From the NCBI GenBank assembly GCA_017792465.1, contig CP051234.1:1304606-1368605 (forward strand): a DNA stretch of 64,000 nucleotides. The letters are read 5' to 3'. The number at the start of each line of letters is the position of its first letter. Position 1 is the first letter of the stretch. The notes under the pieces are model-generated. The model searched no databases. It saw only the letters and a program-made list of their open reading frames with translations, and had not been told where the DNA came from. Source of the stretch: Filomicrobium sp. GTDB taxonomy: Bacteria; Pseudomonadota; Alphaproteobacteria; Rhizobiales; Hyphomicrobiaceae. Below, in pieces: positions 1 to 9,337 of this stretch. Made by a program: the position numbers and the translations under genes.

Positions 1-357
1 GCCATAACGCTGGCCGTAATATTCAGGGACCGTCAGGACACCGGTGCGGCGCAACGGTGCAACGACAAAACCGGTCAGGCCGACAATGGCGCAACCCACG
101 AGAGCGGCGACGCCAATGTGGAACGCGGCGAAGCCATCGTTGAAGCCTTTTTGGGCGTTATAGGCGATGGTAATGAGGCCTATTTCAGTGGCACCCAGCG
201 TTGCGATTGCGGTGAACAATCCAACGCTGCGACCGGACACGAAGAACTCGGCGAGATTGCCTTCCTGCGCGTGACCGGCTGAGCGGCGGAGAATGAAGAA
301 CAGCACCACGACATAAACAAGTGCGCCGAGGCTGAGGCTCAAATACGTTGCATTCAT
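1..357 (-). CDS. Na+/solute symporter (SSS family), N-terminal part
   Basis: The reverse strand is open from an ATG at 357 to the window edge, giving 119 residues with no stop, so the gene is cut by the window. The N-terminus has a hydrophobic segment (LGALVYVVVLFFILRR), then EFFVSGRSVG, a TLGATEIG segment, a G-rich helix and PEYYGQRYG. This order (first helix, SGR loop, helix with conserved Glu, LR..G..T.PEYY) is typical of sodium:solute symporters, which import sugars, amino acids or organic acids with Na+. The substrate cannot be told from this part. It is divergent from the intradiol dioxygenase-like gene, with 175 bp between them. Confidence 0.75.
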   Translation of the reverse strand, partial: MNATYLSLSLGALVYVVVLFFILRRSAGHAQEGNLAEFFVSGRSVGLFTAIATLGATEIGLITIAYNAQKGFNDGFAAFHIGVAALVGCAIVGLTGFVVAPLRRTGVLTVPEYYGQRYG

Positions 358-532
358 CGCTGCCGATCACCAAATCCTGATTGTCGCTGCCGTCGTGTCG
401 CCCTAGAACTGGCGACCAATTGCCGGCGCGCTGCCGCGTCGCTTTGGCCCGGCTTACCCAACGCTCTAGCACGGGAACCCTTGCGCGCGACAAATTGGTT
501 CGCAGCATGCTGAAACTGAAAGGTTTGCCAAC

Positions 533-1306
533 ATGAAATCCCCCGTTTCCCGGCGTCAGGCTCTGCGCAATCTCTTGTTCGGCGGTGCCGGTGTCGGCGT
601 CTTGAGCCAATCGGCGATGGCGCAGGAGGCGTCGGGAACAGGGTCTCCGGCCGCAGCAACGCAGGCTCAGGGCTCGTGCGTTTTATTTCCGCAAGCCGTC
701 GAGGGGCCTTACTATTTCGACCCGCATCTGGTGCGCGCGGATATCACACAGGGCAAGGAAGGCCATCCGGTGCGCCTCATTCTGAAAGCCATCGAACACG
801 GCTCCTGCAAGCCGCTCGCCGGTGCGCGGGTCGACGTCTGGCATTGCGATGCGGGCGGGATTTATTCCGGCTACGCGTCGCAGGGCGATGATCGCAGCAC
901 ATCAGCCAAAGGTGAGACCTACTTGCGCGGAACGCAGATGACCGACGCCGATGGCAAGGTCGAATTCAAAACGATCTTTCCCGGCTGGTATCCGGGGCGA
1001 ACGCCGCATATCCACGTCAAGGTATTCCTTGATGAGAAGACACTGGTCACATCGCAGATTTATTTCCCCGACGATTTGAGCAAGCGCATCTACCAGGCGG
1101 AGCCACCGTATAACACGCGCCCGGTTGCCGACACGACCAACGCCCGGGACTTCATCTTCCAGCGTGGCGAAAAGGAAGGTGGCGGCATCGTGCTTGCCGT
1201 CGAAGAAGGCGAGGGCGCTCCAATGCAGGCATCGCTGGTGATGGCCGTCGACCGCAACAATCCACAGACCGGCGGGTCGTCAATCTGGAACTGGTTCGGG
1301 CAATAG
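533..1306 (+). CDS. Tat-exported intradiol ring-cleavage dioxygenase-like protein
   Basis: The 257-residue protein starts with a twin-arginine signal (SRRQ at 6-9, hydrophobic stretch, AMA site near 30). The core has the protocatechuate 3,4-dioxygenase fold signature: VDVWHCDAGGIYSGY at about 100-114 and FPGWYPGRTPHIHVKV at about 149-164. The likely ferric-iron ligands are Tyr111 (or Tyr114), Tyr153, His159 and His161. Family members cleave catechol-type rings between the two hydroxyls. This exported clade is less well characterised than cytoplasmic PcaGH, so the substrate is unknown. No aromatic-degradation genes are adjacent. It reads alone and is convergent with the next gene. Confidence 0.8.
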   Translation: MKSPVSRRQALRNLLFGGAGVGVLSQSAMAQEASGTGSPAAATQAQGSCVLFPQAVEGPYYFDPHLVRADITQGKEGHPVRLILKAIEHGSCKPLAGARVDVWHCDAGGIYSGYASQGDDRSTSAKGETYLRGTQMTDADGKVEFKTIFPGWYPGRTPHIHVKVFLDEKTLVTSQIYFPDDLSKRIYQAEPPYNTRPVADTTNARDFIFQRGEKEGGGIVLAVEEGEGAPMQASLVMAVDRNNPQTGGSSIWNWFGQ

Positions 1307-1333
1307 GCTCTTGGTTCAAGCTCCGTCAGATCG

Positions 1334-1849
1334 TCAGGCGCAGGCGCGATTGCCAAGCTCGACGACAGCGTCTTTGTCGAACTTTCCTTGCAGGGTGAGC
1401 GGCTCGCCGTCGGGCCGCTTCAGATGCGCGACGGCGGTGGTGCCAAATAGCTCGGCATTTTCCAGCTGATCGGCAACCCCGTCGAGATCGACGCTCAGCG
1501 AATAGGATTTGCTGGCCAAGAAGTTCTGGAACTTGAAGCCCATGCGCCGGCTTCCGCGTTCAAAGCCAAGGGTGTCGGCCAGCACGACGTTACTGGCGTT
1601 TTGTTCCGAGCGCTGTGAGTAGGGTGTGTCGATGAGGGCGCTTCCGACAGATCCGTTCAGATCGATATCAAGGCCGACCAGTTCGAAGTCGGCGCCGTTG
1701 ATGAATTCGACGAGGAACCAGTCGGGATAGTCTTCGCCGTAGGTGATGCGGACCAAAACCCCGCAAGCCTGCGCTGGCATGCAGAGTGCGACTTGAACAA
1801 GCAGGGCCGCAAGCAGACTGCCCAACAGCTTTGATCGCGCTGATCTCAT
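1334..1849 (-). CDS. Secreted protein of unknown function
   Basis: The 171-residue protein begins with a clear Sec signal peptide (RSKLLGSLLAALLVQVALCMPAQA) and continues as a soluble, mostly beta-looking domain without repeats or recognisable catalytic motifs. A Cys follows the cleavage region and another is near the C-terminus (NRACA), so one disulphide is possible. The ATG at 1849 is preceded by a GGAG motif about nine bases upstream. I do not recognise the family. It lies convergent with the intradiol dioxygenase-like gene, 27 bp apart, with no obvious operon partner. Confidence 0.6.
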   Translation of the reverse strand: MRSARSKLLGSLLAALLVQVALCMPAQACGVLVRITYGEDYPDWFLVEFINGADFELVGLDIDLNGSVGSALIDTPYSQRSEQNASNVVLADTLGFERGSRRMGFKFQNFLASKSYSLSVDLDGVADQLENAELFGTTAVAHLKRPDGEPLTLQGKFDKDAVVELGNRACA

Positions 1850-1970
1850 GGTCCCATGCTCCGCGATGACGCTGGCGTCGTTACGGAGGCAAGCTTACGA
1901 TGTGCCGACACGCCCGACAATCAGATTAGCTCGGCCCCGGCGGACGAGTGCATTCGGAGGCGGATCGAGA

Positions 1971-3275
1971 TCAGCGATAGAGATCGGCTCGCGTCGGCGG
2001 CAACGGCGAGGCACCCTTGGCGCTGTGCGAGGCGAGCGTCTGGAACAGCCGAGCTGACCCACGCTGGAACGCCAGCGAGCACCCGGCCAGATAGGCAACC
2101 CAGATGCGGTAGGTTTCTTCGCCGACGAGCGCGATGGCTTCGTCGCTGCGGGCGGTCAAGCGCTCACACCAGATCTTGGTCGTCAGCTGGTAATGCTCGC
2201 GCCAGCCTTCGACGTCGTGGATTTCGAAACCGACTTGCTCCATTCCTTGCAGCGTGTGCCCGATGTCATCGAGTTCACCGCCGGGGAAGATATACTTCTG
2301 CAGGGCGCGCTGTTCGGCGCGCGACGAAAACCGTGTGCGCTTTTTCTTCGCGCGGCGCGAGATGGCGTGGTTGAGAAACAGTCCGTCGGGCGACAACACG
2401 CGGCGGATTGTTTTGAAGTAGAGTTCGTTGTTGGAGACGCCGATCGCTTCATACATGCCGATCGAAGAGATCTTGTCGAACTGGCCATCGAGGTCGGCGT
2501 AGTCGCGGATCTCGAACTTGACCTTGTCGGAGAGGCCGCGCTTCTCGGCCCACTCCTTGGCGAACGCGATTTGCGCTTCCGACAGGGTGATCCCGTAGCC
2601 CTCGACGCCATAGTTTTCGACCGCATAGCAGAGCAGGCCGCCCCATCCGCAGCCGATGTCGAGCATGCGGTCGCCGGGCTTCAAGCGCAGCTTGCGGCAG
2701 ATCATTTCCATCTTGTCGAGCTGGGCCTGATCGACGGTGTTCGACCAGTCGGTGAAATATGAGCAGGTGTACTGCATGTTGGGGTCGAGGAAGAGCTGGT
2801 AGAACTCGTTGCCGACGTCGTAGTGGAACTGGATGAAATCCTTGTTCTCGGCTTTGTCTCGGTCTTCGCCACCGACGTTGCCGGTATAGTCGCGGCTGCG
2901 GCCGGGCTTTTCGGCGGGCGCCAGCAGGAAAGGCCAGAGCTGTTTTATAAGCTTGGTCTTGTTGAGGCCTTTGAGCCGCTTGCGACTGCCGCCATCGGCA
3001 AGCTGCGATCCCAGATCGATGAGTGTGCCGCCTTCGAAACCGATCTGGCCGTGCGCGTAGTGGCGGATCAGCCGGTCGAGCGTCGGGCGGCGCAGCAGAG
3101 ATGAGATAACGCCCGGAGAAGAAATCGTGATCGCCAGCGGGCTCGTCACCTTGTTGCCGAGCGGAACGATAGTGCCGTCCCAAAGCTTCACGGATGCATC
3201 CAGATCGAGCGATTGGCCGATCTCCCGGACGAGGTCCTTGGCGGCTTCAAGATGCTTGTTGTCGGCTTTTGTCAT
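1971..3275 (-). CDS. cfa: Cyclopropane-fatty-acyl-phospholipid synthase
   Basis: The 434-residue protein has an N-terminal lipid-binding region and a C-terminal SAM-dependent methyltransferase domain. Visible motifs are FHYDVGNEFYQLFLDPNMQY at about 150-169, the SAM loop LDIGCGWGG at 205-213, and later SIGMYEAIG and FPGGELD, all typical of CFA synthases. The enzyme adds a methylene from SAM across the double bond of unsaturated membrane phospholipids, a stationary-phase and stress modification. I chose the ATG at 3275 because AGGGAA lies at good spacing; the frame is open further upstream to 3329. Length matches the family (about 380-450). Confidence 0.92.
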   Translation of the reverse strand: MTKADNKHLEAAKDLVREIGQSLDLDASVKLWDGTIVPLGNKVTSPLAITISSPGVISSLLRRPTLDRLIRHYAHGQIGFEGGTLIDLGSQLADGGSRKRLKGLNKTKLIKQLWPFLLAPAEKPGRSRDYTGNVGGEDRDKAENKDFIQFHYDVGNEFYQLFLDPNMQYTCSYFTDWSNTVDQAQLDKMEMICRKLRLKPGDRMLDIGCGWGGLLCYAVENYGVEGYGITLSEAQIAFAKEWAEKRGLSDKVKFEIRDYADLDGQFDKISSIGMYEAIGVSNNELYFKTIRRVLSPDGLFLNHAISRRAKKKRTRFSSRAEQRALQKYIFPGGELDDIGHTLQGMEQVGFEIHDVEGWREHYQLTTKIWCERLTARSDEAIALVGEETYRIWVAYLAGCSLAFQRGSARLFQTLASHSAKGASPLPPTRADLYR

Positions 3276-3365
3276 CGCGATTCCCTGTTGTTGCCGGACC
3301 TGAGCACAAGCGCGGGCGAGCGGCAACATCGTTTGCCATCTGCTATCTGGATTTTCCGGGAAAGG

Positions 3366-4037
3366 CTAGAGCGCGCTCCAGTCCGATTTGGCACGGTCCA
3401 ACTGTTGTTTTTCATAGTCGCTGATGTCGGTTCGGAACATGAGCTGCTCCATGACAGACACGGCTGCCTTTCGCTGCTTGGGGCTGAACCATTTCAAGTG
3501 CCGGTTTTGCGCTTTTTCGTAGCAGACATGGAAAATGAATTGCGCGATATAGGGGTCGCCGCCCCACAAATCCGGCGCCAAGGCGTAGCGCGCCATCGCC
3601 GGGAAATAGTAGGCAAAGCCATGGCCGTCGACGAAGCACATCGGGTCCCAGCCGCTGCCGCCAAGAGCCTCGCGGCTGATCGTTTCCCGCGTCGGCCCTC
3701 GTAACGCCTCGTCGTGCTCGCGGCACTCGTCGCAGTGATTGTAGTCGGTGAAATGATCCGGTTTCTTGACATCGGCAAAGGCTGCGTCGACCTCAGCCAG
3801 CACGGCGCGAGTTTCGGACCCGAAGGGGTAGGAGCGGATGCAATTTCGCAGGTGGTCGATCCACGCGCCGGCCTCGTCTTGAGTGGCTTCGCCGAGCGAT
3901 GCGATCTCTGCAGAGGCCAAAGTGGAACTGCCGCGCCCCAGAGCGTCGAGCACGCAAGAGAATGCGAGTTCGCTTGGCTCAAGTGCTGGAACGTTGCGTC
4001 CGCACTCCGGACATCTTTTCGTTTTGAATTCCGCCAT
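3366..4037 (-). CDS. Hypothetical protein with N-terminal CxxC knuckle
   Basis: This 223-residue soluble protein opens with KTKRCPECGR, a single zinc-knuckle-like CxxC, and has a second CxxC in the middle (NHCDEC, followed by EH). The C-terminal half (FVDGHGFAYYFPAMARYAL, then PKQRKAAVSVMEQL) recalls the DUF6714 type of small immunity/unknown proteins, but the match is by eye and weak. The ATG at 4037 follows GGAG with eight bases spacing; a GTG three codons upstream is the alternative. No neighbours suggest a pathway; it sits between cfa and trhO on the same strand with a 90-bp gap to cfa. Confidence 0.55.
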   Translation of the reverse strand: MAEFKTKRCPECGRNVPALEPSELAFSCVLDALGRGSSTLASAEIASLGEATQDEAGAWIDHLRNCIRSYPFGSETRAVLAEVDAAFADVKKPDHFTDYNHCDECREHDEALRGPTRETISREALGGSGWDPMCFVDGHGFAYYFPAMARYALAPDLWGGDPYIAQFIFHVCYEKAQNRHLKWFSPKQRKAAVSVMEQLMFRTDISDYEKQQLDRAKSDWSAL

Positions 4038-4077
4038 CGACTGCACTCCGTGCGCGGCATCCGCATGGATGTGCAGC

Positions 4078-5025
4078 CTAGGAGCCGACTTTGTTCATTT
4101 TTCCGCGGGCGGGCGCGTTTTGACCCATATGCTGTTCGCCGCGTGCTTTGGCCAGTTCGATCTGCCGCTGGCGGTCGGCGGCCGTTTTGATCTTCTTGGC
4201 GTCGGCTTCTTCTTCGCACTTTGGGCAAGGGTGGTCGGCATAGCCGCCTTGGCCATCGCCTGACAGGAACGGGCCGCGACACACTGCGCACAGCTGATAC
4301 GGGCCCGGCTCAAGACCATGTCCGACAGACACGCGCTCATCGAAGACGAAGCACTCGCCCTGCCAGCGGCTGTCTTCAGACGGAACATTTTCCAGATACT
4401 TCAGGATGCCGCCCTTGAGGTGATAGACGTCGTCGAAGCCCATCTCCTTCAAGAGGGCCGTCGATTTTTCGCAGCGGATGCCGCCGGTGCAGAACATCGC
4501 GACCTTGGGACGGTTGTCCTGACGCAGTTCCTTGGTGACCCAGCCGGGGAACTCGCGGAAGGTATCGATATTGGGGTTAACCGCGCCTTCGAAGGTGCCG
4601 ATCGCGACTTCGTAATCGTTGCGGGTATCGACGAGGATAACGTCGGGCTGAGAGATCAGTTCGTTCCAGTCTTCGGGGGCGACGTAGGTGCCAACCGTCT
4701 TATTCGGGTCAATCCCCTCGACGCCCATCGTGACGATCTCGCGCTTAAGGCGGACCTTCATGCGCTTGAAGGGCATCTTTTCAGCGTAGGACTCTTTCCA
4801 TTCCAGATCGCTAAACCCTGGCAGGCCTCTGATGTGCGCCAAAACGGCATCGATTCCGGCGCGGCTGCCGGCAATCGTCCCGTTGATCCCTTCAGGCGCA
4901 AGCAGCAGCGTCCCCATGACGCCCATTTCGTCGCAGAGGGCCTGTAACGGCGCCTGGCGGTCCTCAAAGCCTGCAAACGGCGTAAACTTGTATAGGGCCG
5001 CGACAACGACAGCGGGGCTATTCAT
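4078..5025 (-). CDS. trhO: tRNA uridine(34) hydroxylase (rhodanese-domain, TrhO/YceA)
   Basis: The 315-residue protein matches TrhO throughout: an N-terminal acylphosphatase-like part ([14 protein letters not shown]), the [19 protein letters not shown] linker segment, a rhodanese domain with catalytic Cys179 in [11 protein letters not shown], then [12 protein letters not shown] and [11 protein letters not shown], and a Cys-rich tail ([15 protein letters not shown]). TrhO hydroxylates uridine 34 of certain tRNAs with molecular oxygen, the first step to 5-methoxy- or oxyacetyl-uridine. The start is uncertain: ATG 5025 gives the family-like N-terminus, while the frame extends to a TTG at 5082. 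It is divergent from the SnoaL-panD operon. Confidence 0.88.
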   Translation of the reverse strand: MNSPAVVVAALYKFTPFAGFEDRQAPLQALCDEMGVMGTLLLAPEGINGTIAGSRAGIDAVLAHIRGLPGFSDLEWKESYAEKMPFKRMKVRLKREIVTMGVEGIDPNKTVGTYVAPEDWNELISQPDVILVDTRNDYEVAIGTFEGAVNPNIDTFREFPGWVTKELRQDNRPKVAMFCTGGIRCEKSTALLKEMGFDDVYHLKGGILKYLENVPSEDSRWQGECFVFDERVSVGHGLEPGPYQLCAVCRGPFLSGDGQGGYADHPCPKCEEEADAKKIKTAADRQRQIELAKARGEQHMGQNAPARGKMNKVGS

Positions 5026-5213
5026 CTGTTGTGAACCGGTCATTTCAATCAGTGGCAGCTGGCCCTCATCAATCGAGGGCAAATCGCCAATCCAGGGCTA
5101 TTCTCCCTCAGGCCCGAGCAAAAGTGTCCGCTTGGCCCAGGGCTTCGTGCTTGCTATCAAGGCGCTTCGCTGGCGCAAAATCAACAAACCCAAGACCTTC
5201 GAGGAGACCGCAG

Positions 5214-5648
5214 GTGAGCGAGAACGCAAGTGAATCTACCGCACGGCAAGCCACGGCTGCCCTGATACGCCGATATTACGATGCCTTCAACAGCGGCGAC
5301 ACCGAAACGATGCTCGATTGTCTGACCGATGACATCATGCACGACGTCAACCAGGGCGAGCGGCGCGAGGGCAAGGAAAAGTTCAAGGCTTTCCTGGCGC
5401 GAATGGATCATCACTACCAGGAAAAGCTCGAAGACATCGTCGTTCTCGTCAACAAGGACGGCGAGCGTGCGGCAGCGGAATTCAATGTTGTAGGTAAATA
5501 TCTGCAGTCGGAGCCGGGGTTGCCGGAAGCCAACGGCCAGACCTATAAGCTGCCGGCGGGGGCCTATTTCGCCATTCGGGACGGCAAAATCGCGCGTGTG
5601 ACGACCTATTACAACCTGACCGACTGGATCGCGCAGGTGGCGGGCTAA
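5214..5648 (+). CDS. SnoaL/ketosteroid-isomerase-like (NTF2 fold) protein
   Basis: The frame is open from 5031, but the likely start is the GTG at 5214, preceded by GAGGAG at eight bases; this gives 144 residues. The sequence ([40 protein letters not shown]) is a typical SnoaL-like NTF2 fold start, and the end reads [13 protein letters not shown]. Such proteins bind small hydrophobic ligands and a few are isomerases or cyclases; no specific reaction can be assigned. It is the first gene of a four-gene run with panD, a GNAT and a carbon-nitrogen hydrolase, 70 bp upstream of panD, so it probably serves the same pathway. Confidence 0.75.
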   Translation: MSENASESTARQATAALIRRYYDAFNSGDTETMLDCLTDDIMHDVNQGERREGKEKFKAFLARMDHHYQEKLEDIVVLVNKDGERAAAEFNVVGKYLQSEPGLPEANGQTYKLPAGAYFAIRDGKIARVTTYYNLTDWIAQVAG

Positions 5649-5718
5649 CCAAGACCGCCGCTCCATCAGGCGCGTGCCGCCACTTCTTGAATCTCAAGCG
5701 TTGGGAGGCTTGTCCACC

Positions 5719-6078
5719 ATGCTGCTCACGATGCTCAAATGCAAACTGCACCGAGCAACCGTCACTGAATGCGACCTCAACTACGAAGGGTCCATTTCGA
5801 TCGACCGCAATCTGATCGAAGCCGCCGGTCTGCTCGTGAACGAGCGCGTCGAGATCTATAACATCGACAACGGCAACCGGTTTGCGACCTACGTAATCGA
5901 GGGCAAACCCGGCACCGGGGTCATCGGCCTTAATGGAGCGGCGGCACGGCTTGTCTGTATCGGCGACAAGCTCATTATCTGTTCTTATGCGCAGATGGCG
6001 GCGGACGCTGCCAAAGAATATAAGCCGACCGTGATCGTTCTTGGCGAAGACAACAAGCCGGAGAAGCTGCGCCAATGA
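5719..6078 (+). CDS. panD: Aspartate 1-decarboxylase precursor
   Basis: The 119-residue product aligns with E. coli PanD from its first residues ([16 protein letters not shown] against MIRTMLQGKLHRVKVT). The self-cleavage site Gly24-Ser25 is present in NYEGSISID at exactly the known position; cleavage there makes the pyruvoyl cofactor. The conserved NGAAARL segment lies later. The enzyme decarboxylates L-aspartate to beta-alanine for pantothenate and CoA. The ATG at 5719 was chosen over upstream codons because of this alignment and a GGAGG about ten bases before it. The stop overlaps the next gene's start (ATGA), so the two are translationally coupled. No panB or panC is nearby. Confidence 0.93.
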   Translation: MLLTMLKCKLHRATVTECDLNYEGSISIDRNLIEAAGLLVNERVEIYNIDNGNRFATYVIEGKPGTGVIGLNGAAARLVCIGDKLIICSYAQMAADAAKEYKPTVIVLGEDNKPEKLRQ

Positions 6079-6665
6079 CGCTGACCGTCGAAGCGATCAC
6101 CGGCGAGGCGCTCAAAACCGTGCTGCCGGATCTGGCGCGGCTGCGGATCCAGGTGTTTCGTGACTGGCCATATCTTTACGACGGCTCGGAAGACTACGAG
6201 CGCGAATATCTGCAGAAGTTCATAGAAGCCAAAGGCGCGGTGTGCGTGATCGCTCGCGACGGCGACACAATCGTCGGGGCTTCGACGGCCTCGCCGATGG
6301 CGGAAACCGACAAAGAGTTTATCGAGCCGTTCGAGAAGGCAGGCTACGATATTTCGAAGGTCTTCTATTGCGGAGAATCTGTGCTTGTCGGCGACTATCG
6401 CGGCCAGGGTGTCGGGCACAAGTTTTTCGATGAGCGCGAAGCCCATGCGCGGCGGCTTGGCGGATTTGAAATCTCGACCTTCTGCCGGGTGGTGCGGCCT
6501 GACGATCACCCCTTGAAGCCCGCGAGTTATCACGCGCTAGACAAGTTCTGGAACAAGCGCGGATATGCGCCGCAGGAGGGGCTCATTGCCCACTACCCGT
6601 GGAAGGATATCGGTGAGACGGAAGAGACGGTGAAGCCCCTGCAATTCTGGACGAAAGCTCTTTGA
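6075..6665 (+). CDS. GNAT-family N-acetyltransferase-like protein coupled to panD
   Basis: The 196-residue protein has a GNAT core: a first helix ([22 protein letters not shown]), a central beta strand, [26 protein letters not shown] carrying the Q/RxxGxG/A acetyl-CoA loop, and a C-terminal [14 protein letters not shown]. The acceptor is unknown. It overlaps panD by four bases and the following hydrolase by one base, so all three are made together. In enterobacteria a different GNAT-fold protein, PanZ, triggers PanD maturation; whether this longer protein does so is only a hypothesis. The [16 protein letters not shown] segment also occurs in GNATs found next to nitrilase-type hydrolases. Confidence 0.8.
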   Translation: MTLTVEAITGEALKTVLPDLARLRIQVFRDWPYLYDGSEDYEREYLQKFIEAKGAVCVIARDGDTIVGASTASPMAETDKEFIEPFEKAGYDISKVFYCGESVLVGDYRGQGVGHKFFDEREAHARRLGGFEISTFCRVVRPDDHPLKPASYHALDKFWNKRGYAPQEGLIAHYPWKDIGETEETVKPLQFWTKAL

Positions 6666-7588
6666 TGGCAGCATTGGACTACGTGACGATCGCGGCGGCG
6701 CAGTATCCGCTTGATGCAGTAGAATCCCTCTTCGACTGGAAAGACAAGATCTCGGACTGGGTCGCAAAAGGCGCTGCAACCGGCGCGGACCTGCTCATCT
6801 TTCCAGAATATTCTTCGCTTGAGCAGGCCGCGACGATGGGACTGGCGGTTGCCGGTGATCTTCAGCAGACCTTGGCCGGCGTCGCCGAGCTGGCGGGTGA
6901 GAGGATCGCCTTTCATGCCGAACTGGCCAAAGAACATGGCGTCCATATTCTGGCGGGCAGCGGGCCGGTTCTTTATGACGATGGGCGCTTCCACAACGCC
7001 TCCCAGCTCGTCACCCCGCAAGGCCTGATCGGCGAACAGACCAAAGCCATCATGACCCCGTTCGAGCGTGACTGGGGCATTCACGGCGGGGAAGGGCTCA
7101 AGGTTTTCGATACCGACCTGGGGCGGATCGGGATCGCCATCTGCTACGACAGCGAATTCCCGTTGCAAGTGCGTACGCTGGCAACGGCCGGCGTTGAGAT
7201 CCTGTTGGTCCCTTCATGCACGGAGCATAAGTCGGGCTATCATCGGATCCGCACCGGCGCTCGCGCACGCGCGCTGGAAAACCAGATCGTCGTCGCCACC
7301 AGCCCGACGGTGGGAGAGGCTTTGTGGTCACCGGCTGTCGACCGCAACACCGGCTCGGCGGGGATCTATGTGCCTTCGGAAATCGAGCTCTCCGAAGATG
7401 GCGTATTGGCCGAGGGCAAGCTCAATGAGCCCGGCTGGGTGAGCGCAAGGGTCGATCTCAAGGCATTGCGGGCGCTGCGGTTTGGCGGCGAGATGCGCAA
7501 TTATCTCGACTGGTCGATGCAGGCGGGCGCCGACGATCTGGCGAGTTCGGTCGGTGAGCCGGACATCGTTGCGCTGAAGTCGGCTTGA
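6665..7588 (+). CDS. Carbon-nitrogen hydrolase (nitrilase superfamily)
   Basis: The 307-residue protein shows the nitrilase catalytic set in order: Glu in LLIFPEYSS, Lys in GEQTKAIMTPFE, and Cys in IGIAICYDSEFP, followed by the amidase-like RTGARARALENQ segment. Members hydrolyse amides, carbamoyl groups or nitriles in the cytoplasm; no signal peptide is seen. The start ATG at 6665 shares one base with the GNAT stop (TGATG). The likely pathway is set by panD and the GNAT: perhaps hydrolysis of an N-acyl or carbamoyl derivative related to beta-alanine or aspartate, but this is inference. The gene is convergent with the next hypothetical gene. Confidence 0.88.
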   Translation: MAALDYVTIAAAQYPLDAVESLFDWKDKISDWVAKGAATGADLLIFPEYSSLEQAATMGLAVAGDLQQTLAGVAELAGERIAFHAELAKEHGVHILAGSGPVLYDDGRFHNASQLVTPQGLIGEQTKAIMTPFERDWGIHGGEGLKVFDTDLGRIGIAICYDSEFPLQVRTLATAGVEILLVPSCTEHKSGYHRIRTGARARALENQIVVATSPTVGEALWSPAVDRNTGSAGIYVPSEIELSEDGVLAEGKLNEPGWVSARVDLKALRALRFGGEMRNYLDWSMQAGADDLASSVGEPDIVALKSA

Positions 7589-7647
7589 AGGCGGTATCGG
7601 TTCCGTTCGGAAAATCAGGTCCACGCGCGCACCAAAGGCTCGGCGAT

Positions 7648-8451
7648 CTATTCGCGGGGCAGTTCGCTGACGCGTGACCATTCCAGGAAGCGTCCATCGA
7701 CGCCGAAATATGCGTTGATGCGTCCGGCGGAGAACGACGACACATCAGGCGGATAGTGCTGCCAGTCGGCGCTTTCGCATTCAAAGCAAATAACCCTGGT
7801 GGCGAAATGCTGCCAGCTCGTCGCGCGGAAGCCGCGATCGTCCAGCAGGCGGATGACGCGTTTGTGGGTCGGCATTTCAAACAGCCAGTCGTAATGGCAA
7901 AGCCCCAAGACGTCGCGGACATCTTCGGCGTCAGCGCCCAGTTCGATCAAGCGCGACAGGATAATCTCGATCGCAGGCCAATAAAGACCGTTCCGGCCGG
8001 CGGTTTCTTCGGCTACAGCGATGACCGCCGAAGGACTGCGGCATAGGGCGAGGTTGGAGCGCACAGCTGCGATGGCACTCGCCTTGATCTCGGCAGCGGT
8101 CTCCTGGGCCAGGCCTTCCGTAGCCATGGCACGGCCACCCGAAATTTGCGGAATGCCGCGAGACGGCGTCGGCCGTCCTTCCCCATCAAGAAGCACAATT
8201 TGGCGGCGCGCTGTTTGATTGCTTTTCCGGATTGGCAGGAAGCTCACCGCTCCGCGCTCGGATGGCGGCCCACCAAACAGGCGTCGGTAAAGACTGCGGC
8301 AGGCCCATTCAACAGCCGAAATGGTGCAAGCGAAGACAATCAGCACGCCGAACGTGATCGATGAGACCGCGCCAACGAGCGCGCGTCTGAGCCTCCGGGC
8401 CAACAGGCGCCAGTTCCAACTTCGGTATCGCAGTGGAAGGATGCGCTTCAT
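7648..8451 (-). CDS. Hypothetical membrane-anchored protein
   Basis: About 267 residues. After a very basic N-terminus (KRILPLRYRSWNWRLLARRLRR) there is one transmembrane helix (ALVGAVSSITFGVLIVFACTISAV), then a cytoplasmic or periplasmic soluble part. The middle has EIKASAIAAVRSNLALC and RVIRLLDDRGFRATSWQHF, mostly helical, with a Cys-rich turn (VICFECESADW). I do not recognise the family. The ATG at 8451 sits just after a GGGGTGTG stretch; upstream GTG and TTG codons in frame are possible starts. It is convergent with the carbon-nitrogen hydrolase and stands alone. Confidence 0.5.
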   Translation of the reverse strand: MKRILPLRYRSWNWRLLARRLRRALVGAVSSITFGVLIVFACTISAVEWACRSLYRRLFGGPPSERGAVSFLPIRKSNQTARRQIVLLDGEGRPTPSRGIPQISGGRAMATEGLAQETAAEIKASAIAAVRSNLALCRSPSAVIAVAEETAGRNGLYWPAIEIILSRLIELGADAEDVRDVLGLCHYDWLFEMPTHKRVIRLLDDRGFRATSWQHFATRVICFECESADWQHYPPDVSSFSAGRINAYFGVDGRFLEWSRVSELPRE

Positions 8452-8666
8452 CACACCCCAATACAAAATGCCTCAGCCCTCCCGGCTTCGCCAGGAAATC
8501 CGCGCAGAACTGATGAATATGATCGCTCATCGGCGACTTCGCCTACGCTTATTTAGCACGACGATTGGGGCCGACTTGCGTCGCAGAATTGCATGGCGGT
8601 CAGGGTATTGGGCGGGCGGCGCCAAGGGAAGAGGCTTTTGAGCACCGCCCGTATGCTTTTCAAGTG

Positions 8667-9161
8667 TCAGGCGCCGCAAGCCGCGATGATGAGGGCCTGC
8701 ATGTTCGACATCCGCAATGCGAAGCCTTCCTGCCATTTGGGATCGGCTTTGATGCGGGAGGTGAATTCTTTCAAATAGCGGTCTTTGTCGGTGAAGTAAT
8801 AGAATGCCATTTCGCGCTCTTCGGCACCGAAGCGGTCTGGATCCTTGAGCAGCTTTTGTTCGCACTCGCAGGACTTGGCGGTACGGTTCTGAACGGTGGC
8901 GCAGAAGTCGTAAGCCGCCGACAGAAAGCCTTCTTCGGTAAACTCGTGCTTGGCGACCTTGGCAATATGGTGGGCGGCTTCATCGGCAGAGATCGGGCCG
9001 GCCTTACGCTCTTCGGTCTTAGGCTGCTCAGCCTTTTGCTCCTGCACTTTTTGCTCCTCAGTCTTGGGCTGGTCGGCAGCGAAAGTTTCCGACGTCGGAG
9101 CAAAACTCAGCGCAAACAGACAGCAAAACAGGCCAGCAGCTGCAAAAATCTTGTGAAGCAC
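8667..9161 (-). CDS. Secreted Lys/Glu-rich hypothetical protein
   Basis: I place the start at a GTG (9161) preceded by GGGAG at seven bases, giving 164 residues with a Sec signal peptide (HKIFAAAGLFCCLFALSFAP...TFAAD). A low-complexity linker of KTEEQK/QKAEQPKTEERK repeats follows (about residues 32-54), then a helical domain with a CECEQKLLKD motif, FTDKDRYLKEF and a final Cys (ACGA). The longer frame reaching 9299 lacks a signal at its N-terminus and is less likely. Function unknown. The same strand carries the MMPL exporter 177 bp upstream. Confidence 0.6.
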   Translation of the reverse strand: MLHKIFAAAGLFCCLFALSFAPTSETFAADQPKTEEQKVQEQKAEQPKTEERKAGPISADEAAHHIAKVAKHEFTEEGFLSAAYDFCATVQNRTAKSCECEQKLLKDPDRFGAEEREMAFYYFTDKDRYLKEFTSRIKADPKWQEGFALRMSNMQALIIAACGA

Positions 9162-9337
9162 GGACGATCTCCCTGATGGCCGGGTATAGGGCCCGGCTCG
9201 ATTTACCATAACGGTTATAGGACGGCTTAGGCTATAAACCGACATTTCAGCTGATATACGACTGAGAGACGGATCTGGACCAGCGCCATTCTCGTTCAAA
9301 AACGCAATATTGGCGCTTGGTCAAGTGGTTATGCTGA

